Shown in pieces: positions 37,022-44,683 of a DNA stretch of 52,458 nt. The notes below the pieces were generated by a model. That model searched no databases and had not been told where the DNA came from. It saw only the letters and a list, made by a program, of their open reading frames with translations. How positions within the stretch are numbered: the stretch's first letter is position 1; the number at the start of each line of letters is the position of its first letter. The translations under genes and the position numbers were made by a program. Source of the stretch: Labilibaculum sp. (GTDB lineage: Bacteria; Bacteroidota; Bacteroidia; Bacteroidales; Marinifilaceae); contig JAEINT010000024.1 of NCBI GenBank assembly GCA_016342745.1, forward strand, positions 1 to 52,458. The letters are read 5' to 3'.

Positions 37022-38437
37022 ATGATGAAAAAAAGATATATAATCATTAGTCTGGTATTAGCAGCATTCAGTCTTCAATCCTGTTTTGTTGCTAAAAAAT
37101 ACCAACAACCCGAAATCGAAATTGTCGACCAATATCGTAACATTACAACAAACGACTCGACAACTTTAGCCAATATGCCTTGGGAAGAATTGTTTACCGA
37201 TTCTAACTTGCAGGCATTAATCCATAAAGCTTTAGACAAGAACTTGGATTATTTAATGGCAGTAGAACGTGTAAATGCAGCACAAGCCTATTACAAACAA
37301 GGTAAGATGGGTTATATGCCTAGTTTAAGCATAGGTGCAAATGGAGGTAATTATGAATTGTCTGACAATAGCTTAACAGGAATTTCTGCTGGCGGGAATG
37401 GTCCAAATTACGAAAATTACCAATTAACAGGTACCGTTTCGTGGGAAGCAGATATCTGGGGTAAAATAAGAAGCAATAAAAGAGCAAGTCAAGCAGGCTA
37501 TTTGCAAAGTGAAGCTTCTCGAAGAGCTGTTGAAAGTGGATTGGTTGCCAATCTAACATCGGCTTACTATCAATTAATTGCTTTGGATGCTCAGGTTTCT
37601 GTAGCAGAAAAAACGGTTACTACCAGAAAAGAAAGTCTGGAAACCATGAAAAGTTTAAAAGAAGCTGGACAAGTGACCGAGGCCGCTGTGAAACAAACAG
37701 AAGCTCAATTGTACAGCACGCAAATTTTGCTTTTAAATTTAGAAGAGAATGTAAAGCTTTTAGAGAATACAATTTCTTTGATTTTGGGACAAAATGCTGG
37801 AACTATTGTTCGTTCAAAACTAGATGAGCAAAATATTCAGGTAGCATTACAAACTGGTTTTCCTGCACAATTATTAAGAAATCGACCAGATGTAATGGTT
37901 GCAGAATACGGCTTAATGAATGCTTTTGAGCTAACAAATGTTGCTCGAAGCAACTTCTACCCTAGCCTTAGCATTAGTGCTAGTGCTGGTTTGGAAAGCA
38001 TCAATTTCGATGATTGGTTCAGTACTTCTTCTTTGTTTAGTAACGTTATTGGAAATTTAACCCAACCACTATTTAACAAACGAAGTATCCGCACAAAATA
38101 CGAAGTAGCTAAAGCACAGCAAGCCGAAGCACGTTATAACTTCCAAAAAGCCATGCTACAAGCAGGCAAAGAAGTTTCTGACGCTTTGTACAGTTATGAG
38201 TCGGAACAGAAGAAATACGAAATCCAGAAAATGGAATTGGAAGCCTTAACCAAAGCAGTAGAATATTCAGAAGAATTACTGAACAACGGCTACCAAAACA
38301 CAACTTATCTTGAAGTATTAACAGCTCGCAGCAATGCACTCTCTTCGGAGATTAATACCATTGATACGAAATTCCAACAATTAAATGCCTTGGTAAAATT
38401 GTATCTATCCTTAGGTGGCGGTTGGAATCGCAATTAA
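37022..38437 (+). CDS. OprM/NodT-type outer-membrane efflux lipoprotein
   Basis: 471 residues. A lipoprotein signal (LAAFSLQSCFVAKKY; Cys21) precedes an outer-membrane efflux fold of two repeats. Markers include PWEELFTDSNLQALIHKAL, VSWEADIWGKIRSNKRAS, LRNRPDVMVAEYGLMNAFE and FNKRSIRTKYEVAKAQQ. It is the last gene of the second RND operon. An unusual structured G-rich sequence lies 20-90 bases downstream, before the terminator. Confidence 0.93.
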   Translation: MMKKRYIIISLVLAAFSLQSCFVAKKYQQPEIEIVDQYRNITTNDSTTLANMPWEELFTDSNLQALIHKALDKNLDYLMAVERVNAAQAYYKQGKMGYMPSLSIGANGGNYELSDNSLTGISAGGNGPNYENYQLTGTVSWEADIWGKIRSNKRASQAGYLQSEASRRAVESGLVANLTSAYYQLIALDAQVSVAEKTVTTRKESLETMKSLKEAGQVTEAAVKQTEAQLYSTQILLLNLEENVKLLENTISLILGQNAGTIVRSKLDEQNIQVALQTGFPAQLLRNRPDVMVAEYGLMNAFELTNVARSNFYPSLSISASAGLESINFDDWFSTSSLFSNVIGNLTQPLFNKRSIRTKYEVAKAQQAEARYNFQKAMLQAGKEVSDALYSYESEQKKYEIQKMELEALTKAVEYSEELLNNGYQNTTYLEVLTARSNALSSEINTIDTKFQQLNALVKLYLSLGGGWNRN

Positions 38438-38454
38438 TTTATAATTCTTATAGT

Positions 38455-38524
38455 GGGTTAGGTTTGGCCGGGTTACACCTGTAGGATGGTTTTGAAGGTG
38501 GTGCTTCAATTTAGTAATCCGGTC
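38455..38524 (+). ncRNA. Candidate structured RNA in the 3' UTR of the second efflux operon
   Basis: GGCCGGGTTAC (38466-38476) pairs with GTAATCCGGTC (38514-38524): 11 pairs with two G-T. Inside, TTGAAG (38492-38497) pairs with CTTCAA (38504-38509). Four G runs precede the stem (38455-38472), a possible two-layer quadruplex. The G-richness contrasts with the AT-rich surroundings. It lies between tolC-type gene and terminator, so it could be a 3'-derived small RNA. No known RNA family was recognised. Confidence 0.4.
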
Positions 38525-38557
38525 AAATCTATTTTATTGATTTAGCATATCAGTAAC

Positions 38558-38594
38558 AAGCAGCATGATTGCCTAATAGGTGAACATGCTGCTT
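38558..38594 (+). terminator. Terminator of the second efflux operon
   Basis: AAGCAGCATG (38558-38567) pairs perfectly with CATGCTGCTT (38585-38594), 17-base loop, followed by five more Ts. Confidence 0.88.
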
Positions 38595-38782
38595 TTTTTA
38601 TTAAAAGTAAGCGCTTCTTGTCTAAGGGTCTTTCTAATAGACTGCTAAAATTGCACTGATAGGCTTTTACATTATTCACAACACACTACCTTCTCCATAC
38701 CTACCAAAATCCTTGCTTAAAACTAATATCTCTATACAAAACCCCTTCCTTTTCTATAATCATTACGAATTATTATGATTCC

Positions 38783-38813
38783 TTGTCCTCTTATGAAAAG
38801 TTAAGTACATTTG
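38783..38813 (+). promoter_or_regulatory. Promoter of the S41 peptidase gene
   Basis: TTG at 38783-38785, a 20-base spacer, then the exact -7 element TACATTTG (38806-38813). The predicted transcript start near 38820 leaves only about 8 bases before the ATG at 38828, a nearly leaderless mRNA. Confidence 0.65.
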
Positions 38814-38827
38814 CAGAAAATATTCGT

Positions 38828-39835
38828 ATGAAAATCAATTACAAATACCTTATTGCATTCTTTATTATTGGCATCACAAGCTGCCATAAAGATGAGCCAA
38901 TAGATAGATCAGAACAGGAAATTTATTTTGAGCAGTTTTGGAACGATTTTAATAAAACCTACTCCTACTTCACATTAAAAAAAGTCGATTGGGATTTAGT
39001 TTATCAGGAAACTAAAAACAAAATAAACTCGGAAACTACTCCTTCCGAATTTGAAAATATATTGGCAGACATCATCCTATCTCTAAAAGATATCCATGTT
39101 CGATTAATTACCGATACAAAAACACACAGATACTCTAACAGCGATTTATTTGAACGAAATTCGCCGGCAAATGCAAACAAGTATCTTTCATCAATTAATC
39201 TCAACTCCAAAAGTCTTACTATTGGAGATATTAAAAATACCAACATTGCTTATCTAAGGGTGAAAAACCTAGATCCATCAGGGAATTATGATCCGTTGAA
39301 TACGGTATTGGATGATCTGCCAATGAAAGATGGTTTTATTCTTGACTTAAGAGATAACTATGGAGGTAATGATGGCATTGCAAAGACATTTGTAAATCGA
39401 TTAACGCAAGAAAATGTTGTTCATGGATATGTGCGTGTAAGAAAAGGATCTGATAGAGATGACTTTGGAGAATGGCATGCACGTACACTTACACCAGATA
39501 ATCCCGTTGACTTTACCAAACCCATTACTGTTTTAACCAACCGCTTTGTTGTAAGCTCTGGAGAGGGATTTGTTACCATGATGATGGTATTGCCCAACAC
39601 CACCCTAATTGGCGATACTACAAGAGGCGCTACCGCTAATCCAAAAGAATTTACATTGCCAAACGGATGGAAATATTGGGTATCGAGCTGGCAGGCTACA
39701 ACATCAACTCATCAGCTAATAGAAGATCATGGTATTGCTCCAAATATCTCGATTACAAACACAAAAGAATCAATGGAGCAAGGCAAAGATTTAATCCTTG
39801 AAAAAGCAATAGAAGTAATCCAATTGACTAATTGA
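38828..39835 (+). CDS. S41-family peptidase, lipoprotein
   Basis: 335 residues from MKINYKYLIAFF. The upstream frame to 38783 is excluded by the promoter that overlaps it. A lipoprotein signal ends at GITSCHKDE (Cys19). The C-terminal-processing-protease domain follows: IAYLRVKNLDPSG, DGFILDLRDNYGGNDGIAKTF (~172) and the nucleophile region VLTNRFVVSSGEGFVTMMMVLPN (~238) then GDTTRGATAN. There is no obvious PDZ domain, resembling short tricorn-like S41 hydrolases of Bacteroidota. It probably acts at the cell envelope on peptides; the substrate is unknown. Single gene, ending 33 bases from a convergent methyltransferase gene. Confidence 0.85.
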   Translation: MKINYKYLIAFFIIGITSCHKDEPIDRSEQEIYFEQFWNDFNKTYSYFTLKKVDWDLVYQETKNKINSETTPSEFENILADIILSLKDIHVRLITDTKTHRYSNSDLFERNSPANANKYLSSINLNSKSLTIGDIKNTNIAYLRVKNLDPSGNYDPLNTVLDDLPMKDGFILDLRDNYGGNDGIAKTFVNRLTQENVVHGYVRVRKGSDRDDFGEWHARTLTPDNPVDFTKPITVLTNRFVVSSGEGFVTMMMVLPNTTLIGDTTRGATANPKEFTLPNGWKYWVSSWQATTSTHQLIEDHGIAPNISITNTKESMEQGKDLILEKAIEVIQLTN

Positions 39836-39868
39836 TAAAACAAGCACAAAAAAACTCTACTTCAAATC

Positions 39869-40936
39869 TTATTTATTAGTTAGTACCCAAAGCTCAACCT
39901 CTTCGGAAGCACGCCAATGTTGATCTCGTTTTGTTTTATCAGAAGCAGCTTTCACTGTTTTCTTTAAACATCTTTCCAATTGGAACCTTCCACCTTCGGA
40001 CAGTTCCTTCTCTATTGGATGATTTTTTGTCACATTGGTTATTTGTGCTAAATTTGAGAATATGATGACAAGTTTTCCATCAGGTAACAGTCTCTCTTTT
40101 GCTTCTGTAAAAAAGTCAGGAAATAGACTTTCCTTATAATAAATGGCTTCATCAATTCTATCCATGGTAGAAGTTGCTGGTAACCAAGGCGGATTAAAGA
40201 CAATCAATTCAGTCTGTTTTTCCCAAATACCAAAAAGATGTCCAAAGTCTAATTCTATTTTTCTAGACAACTTTGTTTCTCCCATAAAATCCTTTAATCC
40301 AACAATTGCATTCGGATTTGTATCGGTACCAAAAACCTTCTGAAAGCCATGTGCTACCATTTGAAAAGAAAGAACTCCACTTCCAATTCCTACATCTATT
40401 GCAGACTTTTTAGGTCCTTCGTAACGTTTCAACCAATTATCGAAAAGTTTCAAATGATCAAAACGAGTAGGAAAATAAGTACCGTAGTAAGGATGCAATT
40501 TATTTCGCAATGCAGGAATCGAAATCCCATTTTGATACCATTGCCACGAACTATTTAATCCTTGAACCTGAGGAAAGGACAATAAAAAATCACTAGTTTC
40601 TGGATATAGCTTCTCTAACCAACCGATATCAGGCGATTTTCGCACAGCCAATTTATGATTTACAATTTCTATTAAAATAAGGTTTGACAGTTTACGATAT
40701 TCCGATCTGTACTCGCGTTGCTCCTGAAAAGACTTGTTGGGCAACTTACTTTTCAAATGCATTTGTAACTTCTTAAGCAGTGTCAATCCATTGCTGTAAA
40801 ACGAAGTTATTAATATCTGTTTACCTTCTTCTAATGCTTTAATTGTTAGCTCAACATCCGTAGAGCGATTAAACCTTGTTATTTCATTTCCAGGCTCAAT
40901 AGGTTCTGGTCTGTTTATTTTAATATCTGTAGTCAT
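39869..40936 (-). CDS. Class I SAM-dependent methyltransferase (NPPW motif)
   Basis: 355 residues from MTTDIKINRPEP. Two ATGs further upstream (40966, 40957) are rejected because they fall on or before the predicted transcript start. The first half is helical and without a known domain. The second has the Rossmann methyltransferase fold: DVGIGSGVLSFQMVAHGFQKVFGTDTNPNA (~190) for AdoMet binding and ELIVFNPPWLPAT (~247), an N-methyltransferase-type motif as in HemK/RsmC/TrmN-like enzymes. The target may be a nucleic-acid base, glutamine side chain or small molecule; it cannot be assigned. Confidence 0.8.
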   Translation of the reverse strand: MTTDIKINRPEPIEPGNEITRFNRSTDVELTIKALEEGKQILITSFYSNGLTLLKKLQMHLKSKLPNKSFQEQREYRSEYRKLSNLILIEIVNHKLAVRKSPDIGWLEKLYPETSDFLLSFPQVQGLNSSWQWYQNGISIPALRNKLHPYYGTYFPTRFDHLKLFDNWLKRYEGPKKSAIDVGIGSGVLSFQMVAHGFQKVFGTDTNPNAIVGLKDFMGETKLSRKIELDFGHLFGIWEKQTELIVFNPPWLPATSTMDRIDEAIYYKESLFPDFFTEAKERLLPDGKLVIIFSNLAQITNVTKNHPIEKELSEGGRFQLERCLKKTVKAASDKTKRDQHWRASEEVELWVLTNK

Positions 40937-40963
40937 CGCTAGGTTGTGCTTTTGCATAAATTG

Positions 40964-40971
40964 CAAAGATA
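40964..40971 (-). promoter_or_regulatory. -7 element of the methyltransferase gene
   Basis: TATCTTTG on the minus strand (plus: CAAAGATA) is an exact TAnnTTTG match. It places the transcript start near 40957 and decides the translational start at 40936. Confidence 0.55.
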
Positions 40972-41413
40972 CTTTTTAATAACTCATTAGAAGGATAATA
41001 CCAAAGTATTATCTATTATCCTATATATCAGAAAATAAAGGTCTTTTCAATTACTTTCTTTCCTTACTATTAACTTGAAAAGGAAACATACTTGTGCATT
41101 CCCTGTCCATTTTTTTTTAGATATTATCATTTTATAGATTAAGAACACACAATGTGCTATGAAATAAATAAGTGAAATTATGTACCTTTAAAATCATTCA
41201 ATTGTTGGGTTTTATCGGCCCGAAATGGCAATTAATTCTAATTTTTGCTTAGAACATTATCTGTATTTTCCTTAAGAGGTTCATTTCTAGTATGTTCTAA
41301 TCATGTAAGTATTAAGGCAAGTATTTACATATTTGCTATTTTAAAGAAGCTCTTACTATTTTTTTTTTATCTGAGTGGAATATTCGTAATGCTAAACTTC
41401 AAAAATATTCGTA
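40972..41413. other. Long spacer before the ErcA-like gene
   Basis: This 442-base AT-rich spacer contains a perfect 8-bp hairpin (GATAATAC 40994-41001, GTATTATC 41006-41013), a long-range inverted repeat CTTTTCAA/TTGAAAAG (41043-41050, 41075-41082), and a 13-base direct repeat at its right end. No ORF or RNA gene is recognised. Confidence 0.5.
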
Positions 41414-41416
41414 ATG
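41379..41416 (+). repeat. 13-base direct repeat over the ercA-like start codon
   Basis: AATATTCGTAATG occurs at 41379-41391 and 41404-41416; the second copy contains the start codon (41414). A variant, AATATTCGTATG, spans the start of the S41 peptidase gene (38819-38830). It may be a 5'-UTR or regulatory motif or a small tandem duplication. Confidence 0.5.
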
Positions 41417-42589
41417 AATAAAGAATTAGATGATATACAACTTGAAATTAGAAAATTCGTAGCTCCAGAATATATTTTCGGAACCGATTCAAGATTTTGC
41501 GTGGGTCTATATTGTCAAAAACTTGGCGGCCGGAAAGTTTTGTTAGTTACCGATAACATAATTTTAAAAACACAGTGGTTAGTTGAGGCAGCAGATAACT
41601 TAAAGGAAGCTGAAATTGACTATGCGATTTTTTCCAATATATCTCCTAATCCCAGAGATTATGAAGTAATGGAGGGAGCACAAGTATATATTCAGAACAA
41701 GTGTAATATGATTTTGGCAATTGGAGGAGGCAGTGTTATCGATTGTGCGAAAGGAATTGGCATTATTGCTAACAACGGTGGAAATATCACAGATTTTGAA
41801 GGAGTAGACAAAATATACAAACCGATGCCTCCTTTGTTATGTATTCCTACTACAGGTGGAACCTCAGCTGATGTTTCTCAATTTGCAATAATCAATAATT
41901 ACGCAGAGAAGTATAAAATGGCAATTATTAGTAAGGCAACTGTACCTGATGTGGCACTTATTGATCCCTATGTATTAACGAGTATGGACAAACATTTAAC
42001 TGCTTGCACCGGAATGGATGCCCTCTCTCATGCCTTTGAGGCGTTTGTATCTAATGCCAGTTCAGCATTTACCGATTTATATGCACTCGAGGCTATCCGA
42101 CTACTCAATAAAAATTTATTTTCATCGATACAAGAACCTAACAATGTACAGTCAAGAGGAAAAGTAATGTTAGCAAGTCTTTATGCAGGATTGGCATTTT
42201 CCAATGCAAGTTTAGGATGCATTCATTCTATGGCCCATAGTTTGGGTGGGTATTTAGATTTACCGCATGGAGAATGCAATGCCATATTGTTACCACATGT
42301 AGTGAACTATAACTTTGATGTATCTAGTGATAGATACAAAAAGATAGCAGAGACACTTCAATTACCGTCGGTTGGAATTAATAATCAGGAAAATAAAAAA
42401 GCGCTGATGAACTATCTGTTTCAAATGAACAAAACATTAGGTATTGATAAAACTCTTCAGCAAAAAGGTGTTACATTAGATATAATTCCTGTCTTGTCTG
42501 GTAAAGCAATTAATGATCCGTGCAATGCAACAAACCCAAGACCTCCGGCAAAAAAAGATTTAGAAGTGGTTTATAAAGATGCTTTATAG
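41414..42589 (+). CDS. ercA: Iron-containing alcohol dehydrogenase-like protein, ErcA type
   Basis: 391 residues, cytoplasmic. The NAD-binding GGGSVIDCAKG (~104) and PTTGGTSADVSQFAI (~145) are intact. So are the likely metal ligands Asp202 and His206 (GMDALSHAFEAF), His271 (CIHSMAHSLGG) and His285 (LPHGECNA). The wording of these segments and the leading KFVAPE.IFG resemble the ErcA proteins, which in Pseudomonas take part in a regulatory cascade for ethanol oxidation together with histidine kinases. Here the gene overlaps a PAS histidine kinase by 11 bases, supporting a signalling role. Because all catalytic ligands remain, it may also be an active dehydrogenase. Confidence 0.8.
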   Translation: MNKELDDIQLEIRKFVAPEYIFGTDSRFCVGLYCQKLGGRKVLLVTDNIILKTQWLVEAADNLKEAEIDYAIFSNISPNPRDYEVMEGAQVYIQNKCNMILAIGGGSVIDCAKGIGIIANNGGNITDFEGVDKIYKPMPPLLCIPTTGGTSADVSQFAIINNYAEKYKMAIISKATVPDVALIDPYVLTSMDKHLTACTGMDALSHAFEAFVSNASSAFTDLYALEAIRLLNKNLFSSIQEPNNVQSRGKVMLASLYAGLAFSNASLGCIHSMAHSLGGYLDLPHGECNAILLPHVVNYNFDVSSDRYKKIAETLQLPSVGINNQENKKALMNYLFQMNKTLGIDKTLQQKGVTLDIIPVLSGKAINDPCNATNPRPPAKKDLEVVYKDAL

Positions 42590-43787
42590 TATGGTAGACA
42601 AATGGACTAAAGAACGAAATAAGATAATAGGTCTAGGTGAGAATTCACATAGGAAAAGCTATTATCCAGAGTTACAAAATAAAATTGAAGAGCTGGAAGC
42701 TTCAAGAAAGAATCTGGATACCATTATTAACAGCGTCAGTGATGGAATACTCATTCATGATTTTTCGGGTAAAATTTTATTTTTAAACAAGCCTGCTGAA
42801 TTATTGATGAATGCTGAATTGCGTGATAATTTAACGGTAATGGATTTATCTGCGAGCCAAAATGATATTGATAGCCTCCCTGATATTTGGAACAAAGTAA
42901 GAAATAACCAGCCGCAAACCATAGAATGGATTACTTTACAAAATAAAACTAAAAAAGAAATACCTGTTCAGGTTTCTATTAGTAATACTTATTGGGATGG
43001 ATTACATGTTTTTGTAGCAGTTATCCGCGATTTTACGGTACGCAAAGAATATGAAGAAAAGTTGCTAAAAGCTAAAAAAAAGGCAGAAGAAAGTGATCTC
43101 CTAAAAACAGCTTTTTTACAAAATATGTCTCATGAAATTCGAACTCCTATGAATTCCATTGTTGGGTTTTCGGAATTACTTAACAATTCGGATTTATTAC
43201 CTGAAAAACGCAAAAAATTCACATCCATAATAATTGATAATGCAGATCAGCTTCTCTCAATTGTGAACGACATCCTTACCATTTCTACCTTACAAACAAA
43301 TCAAGATCAGGCTCATATAGAACCAACAAATATCAATCAGGTTTTATCAGATTTATTGATTATTTACGAAAAACAAGCACTTTCCCGCCATTTATCAATT
43401 CAGCTTCATCAAGCATTATCCGATCAGGAATCGGTTGTGCTTACTGATAAAACTAAAATAATTCAAATCATCACGAATTTACTTAACAATGCTTTTAAGT
43501 TTATTCTTGAAGGTAGTATTGAGTTTGGATATAGGCTGATTAACGAGGATATGGTTTTTTATGTAACAGATAGTGGTATCGGCATACCGGAAGAGATGCA
43601 AAACGTAATTTTTGACCGGTTTATGCAGGCAAGTGATTTTGTGAAATTTAATTATGGCGGGAATGGATTAGGATTAGCAATTTCTAAAGAATTTGTTGAT
43701 TTGCTGGGCGGTAAAATTTGGGTGGAATCTGATGTAAATAAAGGATCAACATTCTACTTTACCATTAAGTATCTCCCCGTAAATTGA
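42579..43787 (+). CDS. Cytosolic PAS-domain histidine kinase linked to the ErcA-like protein
   Basis: 402 residues, or 398 if the second ATG (42591), just past the ercA stop, is used. No membrane segment. A coiled-coil N-terminus (ELQNKIEELEASRKNLDTII) leads into a PAS domain (~50-160, SVSDGILIHDFSGKILFLNKPAE). Then come the H-box FLQNMSHEIRTPMNSIVGFSELL (~185), N-box QIITNLLNNAFKF, G1 DSGIGIP and G2 GGNGLGLAISKE. There is no receiver domain, and no response regulator is adjacent, so the partner lies elsewhere. Overlap with the dehydrogenase-like gene implies translational coupling and a shared pathway. Confidence 0.92.
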   Translation: MLYSMVDKWTKERNKIIGLGENSHRKSYYPELQNKIEELEASRKNLDTIINSVSDGILIHDFSGKILFLNKPAELLMNAELRDNLTVMDLSASQNDIDSLPDIWNKVRNNQPQTIEWITLQNKTKKEIPVQVSISNTYWDGLHVFVAVIRDFTVRKEYEEKLLKAKKKAEESDLLKTAFLQNMSHEIRTPMNSIVGFSELLNNSDLLPEKRKKFTSIIIDNADQLLSIVNDILTISTLQTNQDQAHIEPTNINQVLSDLLIIYEKQALSRHLSIQLHQALSDQESVVLTDKTKIIQIITNLLNNAFKFILEGSIEFGYRLINEDMVFYVTDSGIGIPEEMQNVIFDRFMQASDFVKFNYGGNGLGLAISKEFVDLLGGKIWVESDVNKGSTFYFTIKYLPVN

Positions 43788-44146
43788 GTGTCTCAACACT
43801 TTTCTTTTATATTGAATAATTGCTAAAACCTGAAAGATTCATAGACCAGTAGTAGTTTTAACAATTTCTTTCTATTCATTATTTGAACTATTCTAAGATG
43901 TAAAATCTGGTGAATTTATAAAAAGCAATCCTACGCTTATTCCAAAAGCTTTTAGGACAGACCGCCTACAATCTTTAATACTAACAAATATCTTTTCTTA
44001 GAACTTCTTTCAACAATTGAGAAAAGATACCTACTTTCGCGCTCTATTAGAAGCGCACTAATACACAAAAGAAATTGTGCGAAAAAGAATCGATTGATAA
44101 TATTAAATTATCTTTAGCTACTTATTTTTACTACATAACAAAGAGT
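43788..44146. other. Spacer with possible kinase terminator and a repeat-family promoter
   Basis: A short hairpin (AGTGT 43787-43791, ACACT 43796-43800, then a T-rich run) directly follows the kinase stop. A promoter-like repeat copy occupies 43990-44050. The remainder shows no feature; the frame opening at 44075 looks like leader rather than coding sequence. Confidence 0.5.
43990..44050 (+). repeat. Promoter-like dispersed repeat, copy 1
   Basis: Degenerate copy of a ~57-base element also found at 47046 and 51610. Its core reads TTCTTT, 21 bases, TACTTTCG (44032-44039), with CAATTG in the spacer and CTCTATTA just after. The geometry suggests a -33/-7 promoter firing about 105 bases before the next gene. 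Confidence 0.5.
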
Positions 44147-44470
44147 ATGACAAAGAAAAATGAAAAACCATCACCAGAAGCGAAAGCGCTTTCTCTTTTT
44201 TTAATGGCTTATAAAACCATAAACCCTATTTACAAAGAGAAAGCTAAACGTATGAATAGACTATGGAGTTTGGTGTTAGCAGATGAATTCAGCAGAACTG
44301 AGTATGTTGAAGAAGTGCAAAATACCTTAACATCTTATGGTGGTTATTCAGTAGTTGTAGAGAAAACAGTTAAGTTTTACATTGAAAAAACTGGCGAATG
44401 GAAATTAGAGGGTGATGATAAATATTGCCAAGATGCTAAGAAAATTGCTGATGAAATCTTAAAGAAGTAA
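44147..44470 (+). CDS. Hypothetical small cytoplasmic protein
   Basis: 107 residues from MTKKNEKPSPEAKALSLFLMAYKTINPIY; a start at 44075 would add 24 residues of weak protein character. Lysine-rich and helical, with AKRMNRLWSLVLADEFSRTEYVEEV and a C-terminal DAKKIADEILKK helix. No family is recognised. It is a single gene between a promoter-like repeat and a terminator-repeat, the organisation seen repeatedly in this part of the window. Confidence 0.6.
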   Translation: MTKKNEKPSPEAKALSLFLMAYKTINPIYKEKAKRMNRLWSLVLADEFSRTEYVEEVQNTLTSYGGYSVVVEKTVKFYIEKTGEWKLEGDDKYCQDAKKIADEILKK

Positions 44471-44586
44471 ATTCTCTATTACCAAGATTCAAAACAGATT
44501 TCGTCATGTATATTTTTTATTAATGAGACACATGATTATTTCTATACCTATCAGAAAATACTAGAGTTTTAAACTCATTTTCATAT

Positions 44587-44640
44587 AAAAGCCACCTGAT
44601 AGGTGGCTTTTCTTATCTTCCCTAGCCCACAGCAATTTAT
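44587..44640. terminator. Bidirectional terminator with repeat tail, copy A
   Basis: AAAAGCCACCT (44587-44597) pairs perfectly with AGGTGGCTTTT (44601-44611) with a 3-base loop. It is followed by a tail CTTATCTTCCCTAGCCC that recurs at 46870 and 50626. It sits between convergent genes and can serve both. Confidence 0.82.
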
Positions 44641-44683
44641 CTGTTACTGATTTCTTAAGCATTGATTTTTTAGTCAAACTAAT

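Larger units (their letters stand above)
38438..38827. other. Spacer between the efflux operon and the S41 peptidase gene
   Basis: This 390-base stretch contains a G-rich hairpin, a terminator and the peptidase promoter, listed separately. The 180 bases between the terminator and the promoter show nothing recognisable. Confidence 0.6.

Noticed and set aside
40994-41082. Inverted repeats upstream of the ErcA-like gene as a riboswitch
   Set aside because: Stems are AT-only and isolated; no multi-helix architecture or known aptamer core.
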